Source: Candidatus Roseilinea sp. NK_OTU-006
Lineage (GTDB): Bacteria > Chloroflexota > Anaerolineae > J036 > Brachytrichaceae
Assembly: GCF_012931985.1 (NCBI RefSeq)
Contig: NZ_JAAFGM010000002.1
Location: 1-64,000, forward strand
Length of the DNA stretch: 64,000 nt
Reading direction: 5' to 3'
Below, piece after piece: positions 54,462 through 62,853 of the stretch. The position numbers and the translations under genes are program-made. The notes beneath the pieces are model-generated. The model had not been told where the DNA came from and made no database searches. It saw only the letters and a program-made list of their open reading frames with translations. Every line of letters begins with the position of its first letter. Positions within the stretch are counted from its first letter, which is position 1.

Positions 54462-54679
54462 CGCTTTTGCTTGCGCGTCTATTCAACTCGCGGAACATCC
54501 GCGCTCCGCGTAAATTGCCCTTGACGCTCATGGGAGGCTGCCCGGCACACCGGCGAGATGCGCCACGCACGAGATCTATCCGGCGCGCATCCGACCGGCG
54601 CTTGCGGTTCAGCCTCCGGCGCGTCAACGTGGCTCGCGTTGTAGACGCTGGGCGAGCACATCGAGTTCCTGGTGAGTTT

Positions 54680-55567
54680 ATGCGCAGATGGCGAAAATTA
54701 ACAAGTCCTAAGACGATCTTTGCAATCGCTCAGCAAGGCAGCTCCTCGGCCTGGCTGCTCGGCACGAACGAGGGTCTGTGGCGCTACGCCGGCGGCGAAG
54801 CATGCGAGCCGCTCGCCGAGCTGCTCAAGCACATATCGCTGACCGCCGTCGCCGCATGCGGCAGCGCTTGGCCCGAAGCCGGCCTGATCCTGGTGGGTGC
54901 CAACGACGGCATCGCCTATTCTGGCGACGGCGGCGCAAGCTGGACCGCCGGCGCACTGCGCGAGCCGGCCCAGATCGCGTTTATCGTCGCCTCGCCGGCC
55001 TTCGATCAGGATGGCGTCGCCTTCGCGGCGACCACGGCGCATGGCGTGCTGCGCTCCACCGATGGCGGTCGGTCGTGGGTCTATCGCAACTTTGGCCTGC
55101 CGGATCACGAGGTCACTGCGATCGCGCTCTCGCCGATGTTCCCCGTGGACGGCACGCTCTTCGTCGCCGTCACCGGCGGCCTGTTCTACAGCACGAACCG
55201 CGGCGAATCGTGGCGGCTGTCGCCCATCGAGCCGGCGGTGCTGCCGCTGTCGGGCATCGCCTTTGCGCGCAATGCGCTGATCGTGGGCAGCGAATCGTGC
55301 GGCCTGTATCACTCGACCAACCGTGGCGCAAGCTGGAGCAAGCGCAGGGCGTTCAGCTCCGGCCCGATCAGCGCGCTGGCCGTGTCGCCGGATGGGACGA
55401 AGATCGCCCTTGCCACGCCGATGGTGGTTGCGTTGTCGTCCGACTTCGGCGAGACGTGGGAGCGCACCGCGGGCCGCATGCCGCGCGACCCGCTGGCGCT
55501 GTGGGTGGGCGACGACGGCGTAGTGCTGTGCGGCACGCAGCAGAACGGTTTGTGGGTATACACATGA
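54680..55567 (+). CDS. BNR/photosystem-stability-like beta-propeller repeat protein
   Basis: A 295-residue protein of sialidase-like BNR repeats. At least four Asp-box motifs are visible: SGDGGASW, STDGGRSW, STNRGESW and STNRGASW, and SSDFGETW near the end. These indicate a beta-propeller of about six to seven blades. There is no signal peptide or lipobox in the chosen frame, so it may be cytoplasmic. The ATG at 54680 is preferred; the frame upstream to 54467 is Arg-rich and non-homologous. No catalytic sialidase residues were recognised. Function unknown. Confidence 0.8.
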   Translation: MRRWRKLTSPKTIFAIAQQGSSSAWLLGTNEGLWRYAGGEACEPLAELLKHISLTAVAACGSAWPEAGLILVGANDGIAYSGDGGASWTAGALREPAQIAFIVASPAFDQDGVAFAATTAHGVLRSTDGGRSWVYRNFGLPDHEVTAIALSPMFPVDGTLFVAVTGGLFYSTNRGESWRLSPIEPAVLPLSGIAFARNALIVGSESCGLYHSTNRGASWSKRRAFSSGPISALAVSPDGTKIALATPMVVALSSDFGETWERTAGRMPRDPLALWVGDDGVVLCGTQQNGLWVYT

Positions 55568-55625
55568 AGGTCGCAGCGCGCGCATGGCCGCGTCGCCCGC
55601 AACCCAGACTCAGCCTTAAAGCATA

Positions 55626-56909
55626 TTGACCATGGAATCCCAACGCATCGAGGACAATGTCCGCACCTATTCGCGACCGAGCGACTTGAAAATCACCGAC
55701 GTGCGCGCGGCGGCGCTGCAACTGACGCCGACGGGCTGGATGTGCCCGCTCATCCGCATTGACACCAACCAGGGCATCTACGGCATCGGCGAAGTGCGCG
55801 ACGGCGCGAGCAAGAACTACGCGCTCATGCTCAAGCGCCTGTTGATCGGCGAGAACCCATGCAACGTAGATAAGCTCTTCCGTAAGGTCAAGCAGTTCGG
55901 CGGGCACGCGCGGCAAGGCGGCGGCGTGTCCGCCGTTGAGATGGCGTTGATGGACCTGGCCGGCAAGGCCTACGACGTGCCGTGCTATATGCTGGCCGGC
56001 GGCAAGTTCCGCGACAAAGTGCGCATGTACTGCGACACGCCCAACGAATCGACCGGCGAGGCGATGGGCAAAAAGCTCCAGGGGCGCATCGCCAAAGGCT
56101 TCACCTTCCTGAAGATGGATGTGGGGATCGAGATGCTGGCCGGCATTCCGGGCGCGTTGTGCGCGCCCGCCGGCATGTTGGAGACCCGCACGGTCATGCA
56201 TCCCTTCACCCACATTCGCCTGACCGACAAAGGCATCCGCATCCTTGCCGAATACGTCGCGCAGGTGCGCAGCGTGATCGGCGACGAGATCCCCTTGGCG
56301 GTGGATCACTTCGGCCACATCGGCGTTGAGGACGGCCTGCGCCTGGGCGAGGCGTTGGAGCCGTTCAACCTGGCCTGGCTGGAGGACATGGTGCCGTGGC
56401 AGTTGACCGACCAGTGGCGCATGCTGCGCAACCATCTGAAGACGCCCGTGTGCACCGGCGAGGACATCTACCTGCACGACAACTTCAAGCCGCTGTTCGA
56501 GGCGCAGGCGATCTCGGTGTGCCATCCCGATCTCGCGACGGCCGGCGGCATCCTGGAGACGAAGAAGATCGGCGACCTGGCGCAGGAATACGGCATCAGC
56601 ATGGCGATTCACATGGCCGGCTCGCCGGTGTCCACCATCGCCGCCGTGCACAGCGCCGCCGCTACGGAGAACTTCATCGCGCTGGAGCACCACTTCACCG
56701 ACCTGCCCTACTGGGACGATTTCGTCACCGGCATCCCCAAGCCGATCATCCAGGACGGCTACATCCCCGTGCCCGACGGCCCCGGACTGGGCATCGAGTT
56801 GAACGAGGACGTGATCCGCGCGCACCTCACGCCCGGCGACCCGGCCGGCTACTTCGAGCCGAGCACTTACTGGGACGCCGACCGGTCGTGGGATCGGTTG
56901 TGGTCGTAG
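55626..56909 (+). CDS. Enolase-superfamily mandelate racemase/dehydratase-like enzyme
   Basis: A 427-residue metal-dependent enzyme that probably abstracts an alpha proton from a sugar acid. The N-terminal capping domain has CPLIRIDTNQGIYGIGEVRDG. The barrel shows FTFLKMDVG with a Lys on strand two, PLAVDHFGHIG and LEDMVPWQ and TGEDIYLHD as the metal-ligand strands (Asp, Glu, Glu), and SMAIHMAGSPV with a possible acid/base His. An insertion of about 35 residues (CAPAGMLETRTVMHPF) between strand two and three may form part of the substrate lid. A sugar-acid dehydratase is likely. The MFS transporter is 386 bases downstream; a shared pathway is possible. Confidence 0.85.
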   Translation: MTMESQRIEDNVRTYSRPSDLKITDVRAAALQLTPTGWMCPLIRIDTNQGIYGIGEVRDGASKNYALMLKRLLIGENPCNVDKLFRKVKQFGGHARQGGGVSAVEMALMDLAGKAYDVPCYMLAGGKFRDKVRMYCDTPNESTGEAMGKKLQGRIAKGFTFLKMDVGIEMLAGIPGALCAPAGMLETRTVMHPFTHIRLTDKGIRILAEYVAQVRSVIGDEIPLAVDHFGHIGVEDGLRLGEALEPFNLAWLEDMVPWQLTDQWRMLRNHLKTPVCTGEDIYLHDNFKPLFEAQAISVCHPDLATAGGILETKKIGDLAQEYGISMAIHMAGSPVSTIAAVHSAAATENFIALEHHFTDLPYWDDFVTGIPKPIIQDGYIPVPDGPGLGIELNEDVIRAHLTPGDPAGYFEPSTYWDADRSWDRLWS

Positions 56910-57295
56910 TACACACCACCCCTGGCCACCCGATCCCGAATCGCTCCGGCAGCGTCACGATTCTCCACCGCACCGACAAGCCCAACTCCCACCCTCGCCT
57001 GCATCACTGCGTCAGTCGCTTGCTGCGCTAGGGTGCGCTGGCATCCCGTGCAGCAGTAACGACGCGCTGTGACCGTGCGACGCCCCTACACATCTATGTG
57101 GCCGTGCCCCAGCCTTGCAGTGTGGCGCATCCGCAGCGTGGACACGCCGACGGACGCGCTGCCGGCTCTTGCCCGGCCTCGGGAGAGCGGAGGATCATTT
57201 TGCGCATCGTTCTTCACCGGTCTCGCAGTTGTGTGTCCACTCCAGAGACCGCACCCAGGATGGGATCTATGCTCCGAATCACGTATGATTGCGCC
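56910..57295. other. Gene-free interval between the enolase-like gene and MFS
   Basis: About 385 bases with no convincing gene. The MFS frame extends upstream to 57098, but that part (PQRGHADGRAAGS) has no membrane character. A string near 57060 resembles one near 44993. A TATGAT -10-like box at 57284-57289 is listed with the MFS start. Confidence 0.5.
57284..57289 (+). promoter_or_regulatory. -10-like TATGAT 6 bases before the MFS GTG start
   Basis: TATGAT is followed by six bases and the GTG at 57296. It helped choose that start over the ATG at 57269, which would lie upstream of the promoter. Confidence 0.4.
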
Positions 57296-58633
57296 GTGAC
57301 CACCATCGCACAATCGGCCATCGAAGATCGTCAAACGCTCGTCCCCATAGACTCCCATCGCAACGTCCTGGCGTTCACCGGTGACATCGCGGCATTCATG
57401 GTCGGCACTTACTTTATCCCGGCGACGACCGTGCTGGTGGGTCTGGCGTCGCAGCTCACCGATGACAAGACGCTCATCGGCGTGGTGGGCATGACGTGGT
57501 CGGTGACGTGGTTTTTGCCGCAGCTCGTCGCGGCGCACATCGTGCGGGGCCAACGCTGGCAGAAGCCCTATCTGATCATTCCCAGCCTGATCGGTCGCAA
57601 TGCGCTGTTGGTGATTGCGCTCTGGTTGCTCATCACCCGGGCGCAAGCGCCGATCCTGACCATATGGGTATTGGTCGGGTGTCTGACCATCTTCAACGTG
57701 TGCGATGCGTTGGCCGGCGTGGCCTGGTTCGATATGATGAGCCGGGCGCTCTCGCCGCGCATGCGCGCGCGCAGCGTCTCGATCGGCCAGTTCATCGGCG
57801 GTCTCTTCGGCATGGGCGCCGGACTGATCGTGGAGCGCGTGTTACAGCCGGACGGATTGCCCTTCCCGCAAAACTACGCGTTCATTTTTGGCTGCACCTG
57901 GCTCTGCATGGCGATCTCGCTGGCCATCATCAGCCTGCTGCGAGAGAACCCGATGACCGAAACGGAACACGCCCACACACAAAACGCGGGTTTCATCGCC
58001 AGCTTGAAAGCAGCGATGCGCACCGATCCCGTCTTCCGGCGCGTCATGATCGTGCGTCTCCTTACCGGCATCGAGCTCATGGCGGCCTCGTTCTATCTGG
58101 TCTTCGCCAAGGATCAACTCGGCCTCGACGATTCAGCCACCGGCATCTTCAACATCGCGTTGATCATCGGCGGCATCGCCGGCATCGTTTTGTTCGGCTG
58201 GCTGGCCGACCGATTCACGGCGTTGAGCGTGGTGCGCGCAGCCGCGCTCATGCAGTTCGCTGCGCCCGTGCTGGCGCTGCTCTTCGCGCTGGCGGTTTTG
58301 CTGCGCGGCGCGCCGGCTCGTGACGTGGCGATTGCCGGTTTCATCGCGATCTTTGCGCTGCGCGGGGCGATCGAACATTCGCTGGTGCTCGGCGCGCTCG
58401 GCTATCTGCTGGATAGCGCATCGGAACGACACCGCGCCATGTACATCGGCGCCATCAACACGCTCGGCGGCGGAGTCGCTTTGTCGCCGGTCGTGGGTGG
58501 CGTCTGGATAGATACACTTGCAGCGCGCAGCCAGGCCGCAGTCGCCTATGCAGTCATGTTCGGCTTCATTGCTGTGCTGGTGGCTTGCGGTGCATGGTTG
58601 AGCTTCCGACTACCGCCGCTCAAGAAAGGTTAA
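57296..58633 (+). CDS. MFS transporter
   Basis: A 445-residue major facilitator with about twelve hydrophobic spans in two groups of six. A cytoplasmic loop between span two and three (QLVAAHIVRGQRWQKPYL) and a long central loop near residue 225 (ENPMTETEHAHTQNAG) are visible, and GWLADRFTALSVVRAAA supplies the usual DR-containing loop in the second half. The conserved motif A of the first half is degenerate. Substrate unknown; the adjacent sugar-acid enzyme suggests an organic acid or sugar. GTG at 57296 preferred. It ends just where the IS5-like element begins, so the element sits at its 3' end. Confidence 0.82.
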   Translation: MTTIAQSAIEDRQTLVPIDSHRNVLAFTGDIAAFMVGTYFIPATTVLVGLASQLTDDKTLIGVVGMTWSVTWFLPQLVAAHIVRGQRWQKPYLIIPSLIGRNALLVIALWLLITRAQAPILTIWVLVGCLTIFNVCDALAGVAWFDMMSRALSPRMRARSVSIGQFIGGLFGMGAGLIVERVLQPDGLPFPQNYAFIFGCTWLCMAISLAIISLLRENPMTETEHAHTQNAGFIASLKAAMRTDPVFRRVMIVRLLTGIELMAASFYLVFAKDQLGLDDSATGIFNIALIIGGIAGIVLFGWLADRFTALSVVRAAALMQFAAPVLALLFALAVLLRGAPARDVAIAGFIAIFALRGAIEHSLVLGALGYLLDSASERHRAMYIGAINTLGGGVALSPVVGGVWIDTLAARSQAAVAYAVMFGFIAVLVACGAWLSFRLPPLKKG

Positions 58634-59459
58634 GGCCTATCCTAAAACTGGGAAAACATGGGGCATGAGCAGTGAACACCCGCCCGAAGTGCAGCGCACG
58701 GCTAGCCAGCGCATACGATGCAGCGTAAAGCGGACCGCCGGTTACCGCCGTGCCCGATGACCTGTGGGAGCCGCTGATTCCCAGACATGTCAATACGCAT
58801 CCCTTCGGCGACGGACGCCCGCAGGTGTCTGATCGGCAGTGTGCCGACGGCATCTATATTGTGCTGCGCACCGGTTGTCAGTGGAAGTCGCCGGATGAAA
58901 CGGGGGTGTGTTCGGGTTCGGTAGCTCACCCACGCTTCTATGGCAGGCGGCGTTGGAACACCACGACGCGTTGAAAGGCTTGGACTGGGACTGGTTGAGT
59001 TTGGGCGGGGGAGAGGAGTGGCAAGAACCCGACCGACCGGGGCAAGCGGGGAGTCAAACGCAGCGCGCTGACCGAAGCCAACGGCATGCCGGTAGGTGTT
59101 GCCGTGGCCGGGGCGAACCGCCACGACGGGGTGCGCGCAACACCGGACAGCATCCCGGTGGCGCGTCCGACGCCGACGGCGGCCCGCCCGCAAGGGACGT
59201 GTGAAGCACGCAAGATGCTGGCGGAGTTCGGCTGTACGGCGCATATTCGTGCGCGGGATAAAGAAGCGCAGGCGATCAAGCGTGAGGCGGGGGTTCAAAT
59301 CTCGACGGTGGGTGGGGGTGCGCACGCATCGCTGGCTGAATCGCTTTCGGGGTATTCTGATTTGTTGGGCGAAGCAAGCCGTGACCCATCCGGCACTGCT
59401 GCACATCGCGACGGCGGCCATTACCGCCCAAGCAGCAGGGTGTTCAGGATAGGCTCTAA
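58630..59459 (+). mobile_element. Decayed IS5-family insertion sequence
   Basis: An element of about 830 bp bounded by imperfect inverted repeats: TTAAGGCCTATCCTAAA (58630-58646) and TTCAGGATAGGCTCTAA (59443-59459), 14 of 17 positions pairing. It overlaps the last bases of the MFS gene by 4. Inside lies an IS5-type transposase broken by several frameshifts. No clear target duplication was identified. The element is inactive by itself. Confidence 0.8.
58750..59459 (+). pseudogene. Frameshifted IS5-family transposase
   Basis: Fragments in three frames line up in the normal order of an IS5 transposase. The N-terminus is VPDDLWEPLIPRHVNTHPFGDGRP and VLRTGCQWKSPDETG. The middle is LLWQAALEHHDALKGLDWDW, followed by SLGGGEE, where the region carrying the first catalytic Asp should be. 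The later part is TDRGKRGVKRSALTEANGMPVG then AGANRHDG in another frame, and EFGCTAHIRARDKEAQAIKREAG. The end is RTHRWLNRFRGILICWAK. Each switch needs a frameshift, and the segment after DWLSLG appears shortened, so at least three lesions exist. Confidence 0.8.
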
Positions 59460-59626
59460 GTTTAGGCCGGATTAATCTGGCCAGTAGCAGGCCGCCCGTT
59501 GTAGACGATCTTCGTTCGAGCGTGATAATTCCGCGGCGATGGACGCTTACTGAGCGGACGAGGACAGGTGCACAGCGCATCTCAGCAAGAGCGTTCTATG
59601 GCTATCAGTCAACCGTATCAGAAAGA

Positions 59627-59632
59627 TATAAT
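59627..59632 (+). promoter_or_regulatory. TATAAT -10 box of the GT2 gene
   Basis: TATAAT sits in GATATAATGG, 13 bases before the ATG at 59646. It would start the mRNA only a few bases before that ATG and excludes the more upstream in-frame ATGs at 59598 and 59631 as part of the message. Confidence 0.5.
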
Positions 59633-59645
59633 GGCCGTCGTTGCA

Positions 59646-60389
59646 ATGGCCAATCCGATCGCCGCACAGTCGTCGAAGACGCTCGACGTCGTGATCCCCG
59701 TCTATAACGAAGAGCGTGACTTGGAGCCCAGCGTAACTAAGTTGCGTGACTTCCTGAAGCAGAACTGCCCATACCGGTGGCGCATCGTGGTTGCCGACAA
59801 CGCCTCGACGGATCGCACGCTGGAGATTGCCAAAGCGCTGGCGCGCGAGTACCCCGGCGAGGTGACCTACATCCACCTTGACCAGAAGGGGCGCGGCCGA
59901 GCGCTCAAGCAGGCATGGCTGGTGTCGGATGCCGATGTGGTGTGTTACATGGACGTGGACTTGTCCACCAATTTGAACCACTTGATGCCGATGGTGGATC
60001 CGCTCTTCGCCGGCGAGTATCATGTCGCCACCGGCTCGCGACTGATGCCTGGCGCCCGCGTCACCCGCCAATTCAAGCGCGAGGTGATCTCACGCGCCTA
60101 CAACCTGATCGTCAAGCTGATGTTCCCCCGCCGGCGCTTCTCCGACGCGCAGTGCGGCTTCAAAGCCCTTTCGCGCCAGGCGGTTAAGGACCTCGTCCCA
60201 TATATTCAGGATAATTGCTGGTTCTTCGATTCGGAATTGCTCATACGCGCCGAGCAACAGGGTTATAAAATCTGGGAGGTGCCGGTAGAATGGATCGAAG
60301 ACCTCGATTCCCGGGTGAAGATCATCCCCACGGCCATCGAAGACCTGAAGGGGCTGTGGCGCGTTCGAACGTCCAAGTTTCGGGAGTAG
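59646..60389 (+). CDS. GT2 glycosyltransferase (dolichyl-phosphate glucose/mannose synthase-like)
   Basis: A 247-residue GT-A enzyme. Motifs are LDVVIPVYNEERDLEPSVTKL, VVADNASTDRTLEIAKALA, DQKGRGRALKQAW, VVCYMDVDLSTNLNHL with the DxD metal site, and FSDAQCGFKALSRQAV. It ends in the basic segment RVRTSKFRE and has no membrane helix, unlike the GT2 at 20821. It may make a polyprenyl-phosphate sugar at the membrane face. Start 59646 (MANPIAAQSSKTLDV) is supported by the nearby -10 box and by family alignment of the first strand. Confidence 0.88.
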   Translation: MANPIAAQSSKTLDVVIPVYNEERDLEPSVTKLRDFLKQNCPYRWRIVVADNASTDRTLEIAKALAREYPGEVTYIHLDQKGRGRALKQAWLVSDADVVCYMDVDLSTNLNHLMPMVDPLFAGEYHVATGSRLMPGARVTRQFKREVISRAYNLIVKLMFPRRRFSDAQCGFKALSRQAVKDLVPYIQDNCWFFDSELLIRAEQQGYKIWEVPVEWIEDLDSRVKIIPTAIEDLKGLWRVRTSKFRE

Positions 60390-60502
60390 GCTGTCGGTTG
60401 GCGGTCGGAGAGATTGGAAGACGGGGCAGCGCTCTCCCGCGTTCCAAATTTCTGTTCTTCAACCCCCTTACGCCCGATTCGCCATAACCGCTGGGAGAAA
60501 GC

Positions 60503-61750
60503 ATGCAGCATCATCGAAGAGTTGTCGTGACCGGCATCGGTGCGATTACGCCGCTCGGGTTAGACATGGAACGCACGTGGGAGGCGTTGATCAACGGCGA
60601 GTCCGGGGTCGCACCGATCACTCGGTTTGACCCTAACCTGTTGCCCGTGCACGTGGCATGTGAGGTCAAGCATTTTGACCCGGCCAACTTCATTGACCCG
60701 CGCGAGGTGCGCCGCACCGACTTGTTTGAGCAGTATGCCCTCGCTGCTGCGCGACAGGCCATCCATCAGGCGAACTTCATCATTACGCCCGACATCGCCG
60801 ACGATGTCGGCGTGGTCGTTGGATCGTCGGTGGGGGGCTTCCACACTATGCTGGCCCAGTATGAAGTGCTGCGCGAGCAAGGGCCGCGCCGGATCAATCC
60901 ATTCGCGATCCCAATGATCATGAGCAACGGCGCATCGGGCATGATCGCCATCGAACTGGGTGCACGCGGCCCGTCGTATTCACCCGCCTCGGCCTGCGCC
61001 ACCAGCAACGATAGCCTGGGCCAGGCGTTCGAGATCATCCGGCGCGGGGCGGCGATTGCCATGATCGCCGGCGGCGCCGATGCTACGGTGAGCGCGCTGG
61101 GCATGGCTGGCTTCGACCGATTGGGCGCGCTCAGCCACGATAACGCGTTGCCGTCCACCTCGCCCAAGCCTTTCGACAAGCATCGGGACGGCGTGGTGAT
61201 GGGCGAGGGGGCATGTGTCATGGTGCTGGAGGAGTTGGAATTTGCCCTCCGGCGCGGCGCGAACATCCTGGCGGAGATCGCCGGCTTCGGTCAGACCACC
61301 GACGCCTTCCATGTCATTGCGCCTGCCGAAGGCGGCACCGGCGCAGCCAAGGCCATTCGCCGCGCGATGGCGTGCGCCAACGTTCGCCCAGAGGACATTG
61401 ACTACATCAATGCGCACGGCACAGCGACGCCGCTGAACGACATCGCAGAAACGCAGGCCGTCAAGACTGCGCTTGGCGACTACGCCTACAAAGTGCCCAT
61501 GAGCAGCACAAAGAGCATGACCGGCCACATGATGGGCGCAACGGGCGCGCTGGAAGCCGCAGTGTGCATCTACGCCATCCAACGCGGCGTCATCCCCCCC
61601 ACGCGCAACCTCGTCGAACCCGACCCGCTGTGCGATCTGGACTATGTGCCGGGCGAGGCCCGCCAGCACCGCGTGAACGTGGCGATGAACAACTCGTTCG
61701 GCTTCGGCGGACACAACAGCGTGCTGATCTTCAAGCGGTATGACGGTTGA
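60503..61750 (+). CDS. fabF: 3-oxoacyl-ACP synthase II
   Basis: A 415-residue condensing enzyme elongating acyl-ACP with malonyl-ACP in fatty acid synthesis. The N-terminus has RVVVTGIGAITPLG. The catalytic Cys is in SPASACATSNDSLGQAFE. The two His are in INAHGTATPLND and NNSFGFGGHNSVLIF. KSMTGHMMGATGA carries the conserved Lys. A GGGAG Shine-Dalgarno precedes the ATG. It overlaps rnc by 11 bases, so the two are coupled, an arrangement seen in many bacteria. Confidence 0.96.
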   Translation: MQHHRRVVVTGIGAITPLGLDMERTWEALINGESGVAPITRFDPNLLPVHVACEVKHFDPANFIDPREVRRTDLFEQYALAAARQAIHQANFIITPDIADDVGVVVGSSVGGFHTMLAQYEVLREQGPRRINPFAIPMIMSNGASGMIAIELGARGPSYSPASACATSNDSLGQAFEIIRRGAAIAMIAGGADATVSALGMAGFDRLGALSHDNALPSTSPKPFDKHRDGVVMGEGACVMVLEELEFALRRGANILAEIAGFGQTTDAFHVIAPAEGGTGAAKAIRRAMACANVRPEDIDYINAHGTATPLNDIAETQAVKTALGDYAYKVPMSSTKSMTGHMMGATGALEAAVCIYAIQRGVIPPTRNLVEPDPLCDLDYVPGEARQHRVNVAMNNSFGFGGHNSVLIFKRYDG

Positions 61751-62507
61751 ACTACCAGCCTTCCGCGACCCAACGCTCCTCGAACGTGCGCTCACGCACA
61801 CATCCTACGTCAACGAGCATCCCGAAGAACACGCTGCCGACAACGAGCGTCTGGAGTTCCTCGGCGATGCGGTGTTGGATTTCATCGCCGGGGCATGGCT
61901 GTTCGAGCAGTTCCCGGAGTATGACGAAGGTCGGCTGACTAGCGTCCGCGCGGCGCTGGTGCGCGTGAGCACACTGGCGAAGTTCGCCTATCAAGTGGGA
62001 TTGCCGGAACGGCTGCGGCTGGGCAAAGGCGAGATTGACACCGGCGGCCGTGAACGCGCCAACATCCTCGGCGACGCCTTTGAGGCGCTGCTCGGCGCAC
62101 TCTACCTCGATCAGGGCATCGAAGCTGTGCGCGACTTCGTCGTGCCCTTGCTTGCCCAGGCCACACCGGAAATCGTGCAGGCCAAACTCGACCGCGACGC
62201 CAAGAGCCGCTTGCAGGAGTGGAGCCAGGGCGTGTTGGGCGTCACACCGCGCTACAAGCTGGTGGCCGCCGAAGGGCCGGATCATGCGAAGGTGTTCACC
62301 GTCGAAGTGCGACTGGGTGACCGCGTGGCCGGCATGGGGCGAGGCTCCAGCAAACAGATGGCCGAGCAACTCGCGGCGAACGATGCGCTGGCGCGCGCGA
62401 GCGAGCTGGTGCCGCGCACGGAGAGCAGCGAAGCACAGAAGGGGAGCGAAGCGGAAGGGCAGGGCCGCGACGCCCGGCTGCCCTCCGCCTCCGCACCTAT
62501 GGCTTGA
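61740..62507 (+). CDS. rnc: Ribonuclease III
   Basis: A 255-residue dsRNA endonuclease that processes rRNA and some mRNAs. The catalytic domain (about 1-150) has the signature ERLEFLGDAVLDF with the metal-binding Glu and Asp, and GDAFEALLGALYLDQG with the second acidic cluster. A dsRNA-binding domain (about 160-230) contains SRLQEWSQGVLG and GRGSSKQMAEQLAANDAL. The last 25 residues are an acidic/Gly-rich tail. The ATG at 61740 lies within the end of fabF. Confidence 0.95.
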   Translation: MTVELPAFRDPTLLERALTHTSYVNEHPEEHAADNERLEFLGDAVLDFIAGAWLFEQFPEYDEGRLTSVRAALVRVSTLAKFAYQVGLPERLRLGKGEIDTGGRERANILGDAFEALLGALYLDQGIEAVRDFVVPLLAQATPEIVQAKLDRDAKSRLQEWSQGVLGVTPRYKLVAAEGPDHAKVFTVEVRLGDRVAGMGRGSSKQMAEQLAANDALARASELVPRTESSEAQKGSEAEGQGRDARLPSASAPMA

Positions 62508-62853
62508 CCGTGACCGCCTTGAGTTCGGCGAAGGCATCCACGCCTGCCCAGCACCATCGCCAACTTCGCTTCAACCGTGCAGGAATTAAGAAATCGAAAG
62601 CCGCTTCTGCGACGTGCTGCGGGTGTGCGAAGCGATGAACCTGCTCGGCGGTGCGTCTCTCAACCGTTGACGGGTGTTGACGGGCGCAAAAAGGCATCTC
62701 AACTTTCAGGGCAAATGGTGACGTGTTGCCGGCGGAGGCCGACACGGCTGCTTTGGAGATTCTCCATCGCAACGCTGCGCGGCTGTACTTGGGCCAAGAA
62801 CATATCGAGCCAGTTTAGGCGGAGTCGTCCTCGCACAATGGGCGACGCGCTTT
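62508..62853. other. Gene-free interval with an amidohydrolase-like C-terminal relic
   Basis: Most of the 346 bases holds no gene. On the plus strand at about 62712-62818 the frame reads LPAEADTAALEILHRNAARL followed by YLGQEHIEPV and TAG, which resembles the last residues of amidohydrolase-family enzymes (ILH-x-NAARLYG). It has an upstream stop within 60 bases and no start. It is probably a gene remnant. No T-rich terminator for rnc or gatB was noticed. Confidence 0.4.

Noticed and set aside
62497-62772. Minus-strand frame ending in AVTVKP downstream of gatB
   Set aside because: No family was recognised and the frame overlaps the rnc stop region; too little support to call a gene.
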